Source: Apis mellifera (taxonomy: Eukaryota; Arthropoda; Insecta; Hymenoptera; Apidae). Taken from it: DNA of 64,000 bases. Position 1 is the stretch's first letter. Every line of letters starts with the position of its first letter. The notes under the pieces are model-generated. The model did not search any database. It had not been told where the DNA came from and saw nothing but the letters and a program-made list of their open reading frames with translations. The DNA is taken from positions 613,001 through 677,000 of the forward strand of contig NC_037644.1 of assembly GCF_003254395.2 (NCBI RefSeq), in the 5' to 3' direction. Below, piece by piece: positions 52,185 to 64,000 of this stretch. Made by a program: the position numbers and the translations under genes.

Positions 52185-53874
52185 TTGCAGTGATAATGAT
52201 ACACGAGGAATAATAATATTAATTGATAAATCTTAATATAAGAATACGAGAATATATCAAGAATAATCAAGAATTTTAATCAAAATCAACAAATAGAATA
52301 ATATAAAGCAACGAAATGCAGAGGAAAATATAAAATATATGTAATTAAAAAAAGGACAAATAAAAATTTAAAATTCTGAAAATTAAACACAAGTTTCAGA
52401 TAATAACATCTGGGAAAGAGAATATTTGTACGATCTTTATTAAACGAATAAAATTATATCAACGATGATATAAGTTTCGAAACAATTGACCTTGGATTAA
52501 TCACATTCTCCATCATTCTCGATCCATAATATCTGAATGGGTTAACGAGAACATTGACGAGTAGCAGACTCTGCGTCGGATGGAATGGCACGCTGCTTTT
52601 ACTGGCCATCGTCCAAAAAAAATGCCAAAGAAGATTCGCACATGTATTTTGTTTCGCGAATACACGCAACAAATCCTCGTGCGGGCTTTTGACAAAAATA
52701 ACATCGCTAAGGCGATCGATCTCGCGGAACGATTTCATTAAGGATCTCGTTATATTTATCGAGTGTACGTGTACTTTGATATTTTCCATCTTCCAAAAGT
52801 TTTGAATCGATATATCCCACGTGAAAAGCATAAAATATCGAATTACGTTTTATTACGTCTTCTTCTATAGAATTTGCTAATCATCAAATTAGCATATGCG
52901 AACAAATTTAATATTACAAATAATATTGTAATAAGTTGAAATAAAAGGGAAAAGTAGTTGGTCTTTTAGAAAGCAAAAAATAAATTCGATATTTATTTGT
53001 TTGTATTTTGTAATTGGTAAGTTTATAATTTATCGGTATTGAAAAATACAAAAGACAAGGATGGATGCAATCTGAAAATATTTAATTTCGACAGGTAACG
53101 TTAATTGAGTTGATATAGTGGAGTGACAATTTAAATTGAATCGACAATATTTTTAATATAAATTATATGTATTATTTAAAAATTGTTTATCGATTCGAGA
53201 AAACGAGGATATGGATAAAATATTTCCTAACGGGATTATTAAATGAAATAGAGGATTAGTGTTAATTATTCTAGATATTTCTTTATCTTTTTATCTCTAA
53301 TAATTTAGAATATAAATTAATAATTTGTGTGATTTCCCTTTGAAAAGTACAACTTCCATTATAATTAATATACGTTTCGTATATGTTCTCTGTTTTCAAT
53401 AATTCCTTATAAAATATCCTTTTTGGATAATTCATTTTCTTTAATCAATTAATTCATTTAAAATTCGTGAAATTCATTTGTTTACTCACCATAACGATTT
53501 CTCTTCCAAATTCGTACGAAATCTCTTGAATCTGGAAGGAAAACAATAAAATCGTTAACATTCTTTTTTGTCGTTACAGTAGTAAAATTTTAACGAAATT
53601 ACGAAGAAGAATTAATTAGTAAATGTCAGAGGAAAATAAAAATGATTGAAAATCTGAAATTTTATATATTTAATATAAATATATATATAAAAATCGATAA
53701 ATCAATTTTTATTTTATCTTTTCATTTCTTCTTCTTCAATTTATTTCTAGTTACCATCAATATATATTGATTTTTTTTCTCTTTCATGTATATCATCGTA
53801 ATAATATTTATTAATTTTGCTTATGAATTTTTTCATTTATACTGTTTCTCGAAAATACGGAAAACATCGTAGAA

Positions 53875-53891
53875 AGAGAGAGAGAGAGAGA
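53875..53891. repeat. (AG)8 microsatellite
   Basis: Seventeen-base pure AG tract. Confidence 0.95.
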
Positions 53892-55149
53892 AATTATTTC
53901 TCTCGCATTTTACATGTACTTCACATTTACAATATTACGCTACTATGAATCATTACAGGCGTTTTTCTTGGACGATTTAAAAATTCGCATAAACCTGGAT
54001 TAGGAGTCTGAATTTAGTAAGAGATTCGAAATAAAAATAAATTTAATATTTTGCATCCTTTCTAATTTATTTTGCATAATTTATTTATAGATGTAATAAT
54101 ATAAAAGTGAGAAAATAAATATTAAATACGAGAAGAAATAAAATCAAAATTTGAATAATGAATCATAAGTATACAAATATATATGTAAAAATCAAGAGTC
54201 AAATTTAATAAATGATATTTAAATGTATTTATTTGAAATTTACTCAATTTATAATAAATAAATAGAGTAAATATTAAATATTAGGAGTAAATGTTACAAA
54301 TCATCAAAGTTTCTACAATAATCTGATCGTTTAATAATACACATTTCACAATATTTATATAATTTCGTATTTTTTCAAGATATTAATATTTATAGATAGA
54401 AATAGATGAATAATCTATATAAGTATTATATCTAATATTTCAATGTTGTAGTCACAGAATTTACAAATAGGATAAAATTTATATCTACGTGAAATTTGTG
54501 AATTTAAATTTCCTACAATATTGAATTTAGGTCAAGAGTTATATATAAAAATGAAGAGGAAAATAAATTCAGAATTTAGACACGAGGATAAAAAGTATCG
54601 TAAAAATTCGTGAGGTCAATAAGCGAAAATATCAAAGTATTTCGCGAAACGAGTTGAAATTCATACTCGGCGCAAGATTTTTGGATTTCCTGCAATAATT
54701 GACTTCAAATAACAAGATTTAATTATTTTTCCATACTTAAATAAAGTATTGAAACGGCTATCAAATACATTATTTTACTCGATTTGATCTTATTCTTGAA
54801 AAAAATAATCTTAAATAACATTATATATATTATAACACATGTTTAATTTTCTTTGCTTTTATATCTATGTATTGTATTTTATCTTTGTTTTTCACAAATG
54901 AAATAAAAAATGTCGATAAATTTTTCACAATAATAATGAACCGGAAAAGGCAATTTGAAGTTCGAAAATAAAAATTGGAAAATTCACATCTCGTCTACGA
55001 GACTCGTGGACATCGATTCGAACATTTTCTCAGTGACAGAAATCGAAATTCGCGCGGAAATCGCGTGACATTTGGAAATTTCGATTATTGCCAAAACCGT
55101 GTCCCTGTATTTTAACCTGTTTGAAGAACATTTATTTGGTATTCGAGTA

Positions 55150-55173
55150 ATATATATATATATATATATATAT
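55150..55173. repeat. (AT)12 microsatellite
   Basis: Twelve pure AT units, with ATTCGAG on both sides (one copy two bases before the tract, one overlapping its end). Confidence 0.97.
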
Positions 55174-57302
55174 TCGAGCTCGTTTATTCTGAAAACTGAC
55201 ACAACCGCTTTTTGTACAAGAATTAAAAAACATTAATCATGCTCAAAGGAAAGAAAAAGTGTTTCTCTTTTATCCTTGTCCGATTCATCGCGTTATTCTC
55301 TTTACTGTGAATTTAAATTGACGTAATTAATTGCTTCACTTCTTTGCAATAATTAGACCAATTCTTATTAAGTTATCCAAATGACTTTTCTTTGAAGTTT
55401 TCTAAAAAAACATGAAGTTAATAAACCAAAGAGTGTATGTAACAATTTAAAGAGAAATATTTATTATAAAATTACCAATACATCTGAAAATTATCAAAAT
55501 TGTAAAGTACACGATATTCTAAAGAATCTAAATTTGTTACTATTGTTATTATTTTTATAAAAGATAAAATCGAAATGATTTCACCTTTTCAAATTGACGT
55601 TTTGTTATGCTCACTATGCTTTTTATACTAAAAAGAGTACGTTTCAACGAAGATATATAGTTTTGGAATAGATATACATCAAATCAAATATCACACAAAG
55701 CACAGATATAACAATTATTGATTATGTGCTTACAGAAAATTTTATTCTCACTTCTTCAATCTGTGACTATTATCTAACACACTTCTTTTTTATTTTCATG
55801 ACACAAAAGGACGCATCTTCTTGAAGGGTATATCGGGTAATATCTCTCTTTAAAGAAACTCTGCGATGTACTACTCAGCCAAGCAGTGGTAATCGGCAGA
55901 CACAAAGTCAGTATTTCTTTACATTTATTTTTTCTATTATTTACTTATTATTAATGTGCTGATCCACTTTTTATAGAAAGTAATAAATCATTCGTTGTTT
56001 CAGGTGGATTTGGAATTTGTTCAAATTGAATTTTTTATTTCATGATAATTATATAGACACGAATAATTTCAATGATCATGAAGTACACAAACAGTATTCT
56101 CCTGAACAACTTTTCTCATAAAATCCAAGATAATTGAAATTATTTAATTAAAATTTTATTAAGATTCTTACAAAATAATCTTTTATTAAATATACTATTA
56201 ACATTATTATTAATATATTCATAGGACATTTTCAAAGGATCGAAGAAATAAAAGTAAACACGAAAATGTTAGTCAAGGCTTGTTTATTTAACTTTGATAA
56301 GAAATTCAAATTTTCATTAGACGAAACGAGAATGAGATAGAGAACGGGATAGCTTTGCGGCCAATTCACTCCATCTCCGTCAATCAATTGCTTATATTTT
56401 AAATAAGCAAGTCTGAAATGACATTTCCGTATTACACGTCAACTTCGATATTTGCTTTGACTTTTCGAGTGGTTCGAGCGTTCCGCAAATAATTAATCCT
56501 TTGCATGCATGGGGAGGGAAAAAAATTGTTTGAAACATTATCCAATGTATTTCATGGTCAATCTGCAATCTGATGAGATGCCATGTAATTACGTTATTCG
56601 TATTTAAGATTGGAGGAACATGGCATAATTATACGATGGTGAAACGGGAAAAAAGGGAAGAAAGAGAAAGGGAGAGACTTATCGGTAAGGCCATCTTGGC
56701 GTTATTTACAGCGTTTCCACGTTGTCCAATTTTCATCGTTCGATCGGAAATGAATATCGATCGATCATCGATCGGTGTAATACTCGTTTTCCACGTTCGC
56801 CGCTTTATCGTTCTAATTTTCTTTTTTTTCTCTTTTATCGTGTATTTTTAATGCCATCCGATTACACGTAATCGACACAGCGACGTGGAAAACAAGCATT
56901 ATATCGATCGACATGGTCGGTTGACATTCATTTCCAATGGAACGACGAAAATTGGACGATGTGTAAAAAAGATTCAGCCGATATGCCAAAAGATGCAGAT
57001 CTATTTATAAAAATGTGACAAGTTGGCCAAAGTATTGAGAATTGATAATAATTGTTCAATTTATTGGATTGAAACAAGGGCAATGAATCTTATTTGTCGT
57101 CGAAATAATAATACAACGGTAAATAATAAGACACTTACGAATTATTTATATCGAAACTGTGATATTAAGTTTCTAGGGTGTTAGGAAGGCGATGAGACGG
57201 TATGGTGGTTGCGTGAAATTACGAAAGTTCCCTTGTAAAATTAATGCCACGAACACGAGCATTGTCCCCCTGGCTGAGAATTAGAATGCTCTCGCAAATT
57301 AT

Positions 57303-57341
57303 GAGGGATGGCCGCCTCGGTCTCCCGGGCGGCCATCTTTA
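57303..57341. other. GC-rich hairpin with YY1/Pho-like sequence
   Basis: GATGGCCGCC (57307-57316) and GGCGGCCATC (57328-57337) form a perfect 10-bp inverted repeat with an 11-base loop; two further G-T pairs can extend the stem. AAGATGGCCGC on the minus strand differs by one base from the YY1 consensus AAGATGGCGGC and contains the Pho GCCAT core. It sits in a GC-elevated island. Confidence 0.5.
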
Positions 57342-58942
57342 AACTTCCACGATCCGTGTAATTAAGAATATTCGTTGAATTTGCCACGAAACTTGCGCGG
57401 GAACGTCTCATCAAGGAACATCTGTTCCTTACGAACAACTTTCTTTACTTCGACATCAAAGTTTCATGTATTTCGACATTCTATCGCACCATTCATAATT
57501 ATTCTAACGGCGGGCAAAAGTCGCCATCCAGAATCGTATCGGTTCGTCAAATATCCGTTTACGAGCTTGAAAAATAATTAACTTTGAGAAATTTTGTCGA
57601 GATTAAAATCTTGTCGGTGTGCCATGCGTTGTATCGTGTGTTATTCGTTAATTTTGAAACGGGACGATGAAAATCGATGAACCATTATTTTCTAGCAAAT
57701 TAACCCTTTTGCATTGTGCACCATGGCCAGCCATGTGTTAGCGTTATAATGTTGGGAAAAAAAAAAAAAAGAGAATAAAGGAAGGAAATATCAATTTGTT
57801 AGTTATTGAGACTTTGTGAGCAGTCAGCGTCAATAATGCTCTCTTTTTGAAATCTTTCGCTTCATTTTGCACGATGCATAATTCCTTTTATTTTCCTTTC
57901 CTGGGAAAGAAAGCAGTTTAATCCGTGCATCTTCAGAGATCAATTTTCAATCGGTTTTTATATACAAATTTTAACTCGATATCGAATTTTTTTCCCCCCA
58001 TTTTTTTTAAATTGGAGAAAGAGAAAATTGCGTGTACACGTAAATTTAGAAATAAAACTATTCTTCGTCGATCTGAACGATGTAAAAAATTCAAGAAGGA
58101 TTAATTAACGATTGATAAGAATTTATCAATTTTCGTGAGGCAGAGGATATTTGGAAATAGCATAAGCTTCCATCCGAAAACCGGTGTATTCGGTGTATTC
58201 ACGATATATGGACGTTGAAAATCGCTTTTAGAAACTTTTCCATTCAAACGACTCGACGTTTCCTCGTTCGATTGCCTTCGTATTTCTCTTGGATTTTTCC
58301 AATTATTTCACACGTTTTATGGATTGTACAGATCACGTCCGTTCACGTTCAATTGGAATCAATCGGACAATCGTATAAAAATAAAGAAATAGGAAACTTG
58401 AATACGAGTAAAACGGGATTGCAAAAATGAAATTTATAAAATCGTATGTTTCATTGATTAAAATTGATTAAACGAGGAGTCGAGATGAAGAATTTCGTTC
58501 AAAGTTTTAAAAAAGAAAATTTATTGTTAAAAAAAATATCCTTACGGAGTCGATATTTTAAAGTTTGCATCGAACAAAAGCTTCGTGGAATTATTTATTG
58601 AACGAGAGGAAGATACAAGAGAAACAATACCTAATTGTTTTAAAACATTAATTATCCAGCCAAATTAATTATTCGAAAGAAAGAACAATTTTAAACAAAC
58701 AAGCGGACAAAAATTGCAATCTTATGAATACAATCATCAATTTCTCTCAATTTTCACTCGAAAAATATTCGTTCACTTTCGTTTAATCCACCTAGATCTT
58801 AAAATTCCATTCCCCCTGAAAACCATTCACCCTGAAAAAAAGAAAAACCACAAACTTGATCGAACGATCCCAATTTAAACTCGCAATCAACCTCTAAAAT
58901 CCATTATTTGCTTCGCACAACCCCTCCCCTCTCCCTCTTTTC

Positions 58943-59395
58943 AGTTAAGGAAACAACGAGACCGAGTAACAAGGCGGCCACCATTCGAAGAGCAAACAAC
59001 GAAAGAAGAATCCGAGGCAAGGGGTAAAGTAACCACAGTGAGAGCAATGGAAGGGGTTGGAAAAATTCGCGGCACGTCGAGGGCCGAGGATTCGATAAAT
59101 TCAGGGAGGGGGAGGGTAAACGACGAGGCGTGCCGACAGCGCGGCTCTGAAATCGTTTCGTCCGTGCTCGATCTGACGATAAATTAATTCGCGGCCGGGG
59201 GGGGGAGGAGGAGGAGATGCCTTTCGAACGCACGCCACCGATCGATCGCTTCGAACCGCCCCCTTAAGGAAAACCGAATCCGAAACCGACGTTTCTAAGC
59301 GAAAGGCTTAGATCGCGGATACACGCGATCGTAGGATTGCGCGTAGCATTTAATCGAGTGATTTGCTCGAGCAAGGTTCTTCTTTTCGTTTCTCG
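58943..59395 (+). promoter_or_regulatory. Probable promoter and noncoding first exon, plus strand
   Basis: A second CpG/GC-rich block. A pyrimidine-rich stretch leads into TCAGT at 58941-58945, and the block ends at a consensus donor (TTTCTCG then GTGAGTCGG, GT at 59396-59397). Internal ATGs (for example 59047) open only short frames, so this would be leader sequence. A nine-G run lies near 59195. No coding exon following it was recognised before the end of the window; the gene would continue rightward. Confidence 0.36.
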
Positions 59396-60395
59396 GTGAG
59401 TCGGATAATTTTATTCGAGGAGGATGAATCGATTCTTCGTATTTCTTATATTAAAGGATAAAATTTGAATGTACGAATTCTTTCTGAGAATGGAAAGTAA
59501 ATGTAAGAATCTCGAAGATGGAATATCGATTAGAATTGTAAAAAAGCAGGATGCGAAGTAAGAATCAAATAGCTAATAATCAAGTAGTTATGATTATCTC
59601 GTGAAAGCGTAAAAATCATTTGTCGATCACATCTTTACTCATTTTTTTCCGATTCTATAAAAAGAGGAATTATATTGTAGATCAATGTTATTTGTATTCT
59701 TGCAAATCCTCTCTTCTTGAAAGTTGACGCTCTAAATTATTCGTCAATCGTATCTCTATCTCTTTTTATTTCTTCCAAAATTTCTGAAATTCGATGAAAT
59801 TCAATCTACGATGAATTAATTAAACATCTTGGTATTTGATAAATAGAAAAATACAAAGGATAAATGGAAGGATAAATGGAAGTGGTTGAAACGGTAGGAA
59901 TCATATTTTCTCGAACGTGAACGGAGAGATATATATTATTCGCAAATATTCGCGCGACCGGTTCGTTTATCAATTACAAACCTCAGGGAATAGTTGGATC
60001 AAGTTGACGAAACGTTTGTTCGGATCGAGTTGCTCGTTAAATGACCGCAGACACTTGCAACGTGTGAATAATGCAGGGGGATGTTTAAGACCAGAACTGC
60101 GTAAACCGATATGAATAAAATAATAGAGTAGAAGCACGAGGTTTGCGTTTCTGATATTACATCATGCATGCGTTGCGCAGACGTGTGTTTCGTATTCGAT
60201 AATGTATGTAATTTGAAATAAACGTGGGAAATTTACTTGTTTCGTATCAAATTTAATTTTATTTTCCGCTTTAATTCCTCATTTTGATATTTGAAACAAG
60301 GTTGTGTTTTTCTCAAGCTCGCTTTATCTAAGAACATTCTTCTTGGGATTTCTTTGATCGAGGAAATGATAAATCGTTCCGATTTGTGCGACACA

Positions 60396-60420
60396 ATATA
60401 TATATATATATATATATATA
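60396..60420. repeat. (AT)12 microsatellite
   Basis: Twenty-five uninterrupted alternating A/T bases after ACACA. Confidence 0.97.
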
Positions 60421-61828
60421 GTTATATCAATCTTGGAAAAATCTCGAAATGATTATCCGACAGATCTAGACACTTTGACTTACAAGTCGTTTTATCGAGA
60501 CGTGCTTGACAGTTTTGATTTATAGATGTTGATAAAGAAGCTCGAGCTGTTTACAAGCCTGTTATCGTTTTACGTGGATAAAACTGTCGGTCCATGGATA
60601 TGTGTGATCAGTTGCCAAGAACGGAGAAAATTGAAAAAAAAATTGTATAATTTTTTCAAAGGAAACGATGTTGATTTGAGACGTAGCAACGATTATGAAA
60701 TTAACTATGGGAATTTAATTCTCAAAAATATCATTTATTATCAATTTCATGACAATTTTATTTCACAACAAACTTTTTTCCATAATTTTCTAAGAAATCG
60801 ATTGATCGAGTGAACGAAACTAAATAAATTAAAAGAATATATAATAATTATTCGGTATTATTTGAAAGCCATTTAATAATTAATCATTACTTATTCCGTT
60901 TCTGTCTAGTTCCTTAACATTCTCGATTCCTGAGAAACCTCCAACACTCGATATATCGAACCGATAATTTTCACGAAACTTTATCTTTGGCATCGTATTG
61001 CGTTAATTTCCTCAGAAATACGTTTCGTAAAGTTAGAAAGTTAAATATTCTTCCTCGATTTATTCGATATTATTAAAAATATATTAAAGAAAAATTTATA
61101 TGGAAACTTGAATCTCAATTATTAAGTGGATAATAAATAAAAAAATTTCTTTTAAATTACCGAGAAAAAAGACGAATATTTATAGAATATCGTTGGGATA
61201 TTAAACAAGTCGAAGAAACGAAATGAATTTTATAAAAATAATATTCAAATTTGACGTGATTGATGATATCTTAATGTAATTCGATCTTTAATATTCGATT
61301 TTAGTTAAATTCTGATCTCGAATCTAATCGTAATTGAAATTAATGAAAGATTATAAGAATGCTAGCAATTTCCATGTTGCATAATTTTCAACGATCCTCA
61401 ACGAAACAAAGATCGTACCGTTTTCCATCTGTTTCTTTCTTTTCCTACTGTTTTTTTTTTTTTTTCAATAAATCTCGTATCGTAAAGAATTACAGAGATT
61501 GGAAAACGTCAAAATATAACTGGGTGGCCGGCTGTATCGTTTTTCAATCTTTGTTTTGAGGCTAGAATGGTTAGAGGATCGGCCTTTATCCCGCGACGTT
61601 TCCCATATTCGCGATATTTTTTCACGATGTAAAGTGAATGACGTTGGATATAGAGAACTGCCACTTCGAGCGGAATAAAATTGATTCCGATTAAGCAATC
61701 GTGCGTGACGACGTTTCATCTGAGGTCAAGCATGAAATTGTAAAAAAATTACTTGCGCGTTACTGAGATTCTGAAAATAAATTTAAACAGTTTTCTAATT
61801 ATTACCAATTAAACAAATATTCAATTAT

Positions 61829-61856
61829 ATCAAGTAAAAGATAACTTTTACTTGAT
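61829..61856. other. Perfect hairpin, 12-bp stem
   Basis: ATCAAGTAAAAG at 61829-61840 and its exact reverse complement at 61845-61856, loop ATAA. It has no following T run and no known family resemblance. Confidence 0.6.
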
Positions 61857-61906
61857 CAACTTCGATATCAATAAGATTGTCGTAATATTTTTCATATCTA
61901 TCTTGC

Positions 61907-62320
61907 AATTTATCCCAAAACTCGAATTAAAATTAAACTTTGAACCGCTATAACTCCAAAGCTATTGACTTCCGGTGAACGGATGAAAGATCGTTAGAAG
62001 CGTGGAATCTTGTCCTTTAAAACGTTTTTTTATTTATCTCGATACGACTCTCAGTTGCCGAGATATCGTCGTGTAAAGAAAAGGGTAATTTTTAATCGTT
62101 TACTATCTCCATCCTTATCGCTTATTCGGAACTCTCGCTCGTACCTCGTCTCACTGACCTGTCCCAAACTCAGATCTCGCGATTCCTAGAAGACGTACGC
62201 ATTTCCAGGAAGAAATATAGATCTCTCGATCCATTCATAACTGTATGGACATCTCATTATATCTTGGCAACCGATCAAGATATCGAGATAAAAGAAAAAG
62301 TGACTTGGATGGCTTTTCTC
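61907..62320 (+). repeat. Dispersed repeat, copy B (about 415 bp)
   Basis: Diverged copy of the element at 17608-18088, about 44 kb away and on the same strand. The internal TTCC-based minisatellite has only two recognisable units here (about 62182-62214), which accounts for part of the shorter length. The 3' end aligns through the GATATCG ... GACTT ... ATGGC region. A perfect hairpin (61829-61856) lies about 50 bp before its start. Confidence 0.85.
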
Positions 62321-62879
62321 TGTTTTCCGAATAGGTTTTTTGACGAATCTTTTTCACGTGAAAATCACGAGTTACATCTCGATAAAAATTTAATTTTAAA
62401 AAATGATATTATACAATTATTTATAATTCGATTTCGCAGAATTAGATACAGAGAAGTATCTTATCAGTATCAGTTTCCAATCTCTTAAGTAGATGTTCTT
62501 CGGATATTTCTGAAAAAGTTTTTCATATGGATTGAATTATCGAAAACAATTTCCACAAAGCACAAATATCATAAGATTTACTTTACGACTGGCGTATACG
62601 TAATACCGACTTGCTTACGAGCCACGGGATCGTATCGATCTTCTTTTCTCTTCACATGCTTGCTATAACGAAAATAATAAATCAAACAAGAAAAATTATT
62701 CGAGGAATCATTCGTTAAAATTATTCATTTCGTAGATGAAATTCTAATATACTTTAACATTTTCACTTCGTTCGTACTTTTTACAAATATCAACATAATC
62801 GTATTCAGAAAAATGATCCAAGTATCACGAAAAAAGATCAATCTTCGAAAATTCCATTCAACTCGTGCAAACTCGATGT

Positions 62880-63480
62880 TCATTATCAAGCGATATTCGT
62901 CCCACCCCCTTCTATTCTCTCCATAAATCTCTCTTCTAAAACCGGATACATAAATTCTGCGGAGAACTGCAACTTCAAACTATATTTCAAACGTATCATC
63001 TCCGGTCTCGACTCGCCCAAAACGTCCTGTTCGATCCGCCATCCGGTCGATGGGGAACAAAAAAAAAAAAAAAAAAGGAAACGAACAAACGTAACCGGAA
63101 ACGACGCATCGATTGATGGATATTGTCCTTGCACGACTCGAGACGATTCCGCTTCTCCCTTCGCGTTCTCCGCGCCAACAATGATGCACGGCGTGGCTGC
63201 ACTTTAGGTAAAGACCACAATACAGCATTTCCTGCCGGTATTCCCGTGAGAAAGTGCATTCGTTCTCGAATACCATGCTCCATTTCCCACGAAAGAGCAC
63301 TCTTTTCATTCTCTTTCCAACGACCTCGCCAAAGGAATTCCATCCTTGGAGAGCTGCTGCTGGCAAGCGTTTAGGAAGGGAAAAAAAAAAAAAACAAGGG
63401 ACAAGGATCGAATGCCTGCCCTCCGATAATGCTGCATTTGTAAGGATTTTTAGAACGAAATTTATATTTCCATTGTATGC
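62880..63480. other. GC-elevated noncoding island
   Basis: A 179-codon minus-strand frame crosses two A runs (translated as F stretches) and overlaps equally open plus-strand frames, so it is judged noncoding. Possible regulatory or promoter-proximal sequence. Confidence 0.25.
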
Positions 63481-64000
63481 AAATGAGTAGTCTCTCTTGT
63501 ATACGAACCGGCGTTTCATCTTGTTCCAATATTTTTTTTTTTTTATTACAATTCGAATCTCGAAGATACTGCATCGCTTATTTCGTGCAACGATGACGTA
63601 TATATATATAAATATTTTTGGTTTATCGACACAGGATAAAGTTCTATAAATTCTATCTTTAATTTCATACCTCGATATTTTTAGAATCTTTCGTTTTCAT
63701 ATGATGATTTTAAAATGATTGCATTTGATGATACTTTTTAATCCTCGTTATTTCATAGATAAAACAATTGATCATCTATTTAAAAAAAGAGGATTATTAA
63801 ACGCGTAACGGAACAAGTTTCATTTCCTTTTCTTGCTTAAACGTTTCGATCTCTTATCGAAACGTCTTCCAAACGTGTTCGAAACAACAAATCGAACTAT
63901 TATACACGTTCCCTACAACGTTCTCGTGGATGAAAATGAACGATGCAATTAAAAGTTGGGGAACGTGTAGGGAAGCAAATAGGCTTTCGCCTGCCGATAA

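Larger units (their letters stand above)
52185..58942. other. Noncoding stretch
   Basis: Includes an ATG-started 125-codon minus-strand frame (52831-52454) of unknown nature, an AT microsatellite and the hairpin island near 57.3 kb. 52.9-54.9 kb is extremely AT-rich. Confidence 0.5.
59396..61906. other. Noncoding stretch after the plus-strand donor
   Basis: Would be intron if the donor at 59396 is used. Contains an (AT)12 tract and a perfect hairpin. No coding exon recognised. Confidence 0.45.

Noticed and set aside
58904..59233. 109-codon minus-strand frame
   Set aside because: Low-complexity Pro/Ser/Leu composition from a GC-rich block and no family resemblance; the plus-strand leader interpretation fits better.
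62980..63519. 179-codon minus-strand open frame
   Set aside because: It crosses two A runs that translate as F stretches, overlaps equally long frames on both strands, has no domain and lacks splice support; the openness is explained by GC-rich composition.
1..64000. tRNA genes, CRISPR arrays, bacterial operons, viral genes
   Set aside because: No B-box-like tRNA cores with supporting cloverleaf, no spaced direct-repeat arrays, and no transposase, integrase or viral protein fragments were recognised on either strand.

Overview
The window looks like nuclear DNA from an insect, most likely a bee (Apis-like). It is strongly AT-rich, with scattered GC/CpG-richer islands, short microsatellites and homopolymers, GT-AG introns of 0.3-1.1 kb, and one intact gene of the insect trehalose/sugar-transporter family. 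Nothing prokaryotic is present. The species assignment is an inference from base composition and gene style.

Layout: (1) 1-31.7 kb is almost gene-free. A short minus-strand block at 134-233 reads like part of a Ras-GEF catalytic domain. A 3-copy tandem repeat of about 276 bp (9901-10728), a dispersed repeat copy (17608-18088), a possible transposon remnant (about 24747-24990), an exact 148-bp tandem duplication (29273-29568) and several GC-elevated noncoding islands punctuate it. (2) A CpG-rich block at 31.7-32.3 kb looks like a promoter and untranslated first exon on the minus strand, ending at a consensus GTAAGT donor. It may drive a long-intron gene that runs leftward. (3) 32.3-45 kb is mostly noncoding. 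It holds E-box-bearing islands, a sequence matching the CTCF consensus (40067-40080), and one coding-like exon of unknown family at 41710-41966 (+). (4) 45282-51407 (+) is the one confident gene: a six-exon, 470-residue, 12-helix MFS sugar transporter (Tret1-like) that I could assemble completely, with every exon junction in phase. Several sugar-transporter signature positions are altered. (5) 51.4-64 kb is again mostly noncoding. It has a second promoter-like CpG block with a GTGAGT donor (about 58943-59395, +), a GC-rich hairpin (57303-57341), and a second copy of the dispersed repeat (61907-62320).

The transporter would move trehalose or a related sugar across the plasma membrane by facilitated diffusion. 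No neighbouring gene could be tied to it functionally. I did not find a convincing undescribed biological system. The items most worth checking are the transporter's altered motifs, the Ras-GEF-like block, the unknown exon, the two leader exons, and the dispersed repeat with an internal minisatellite.
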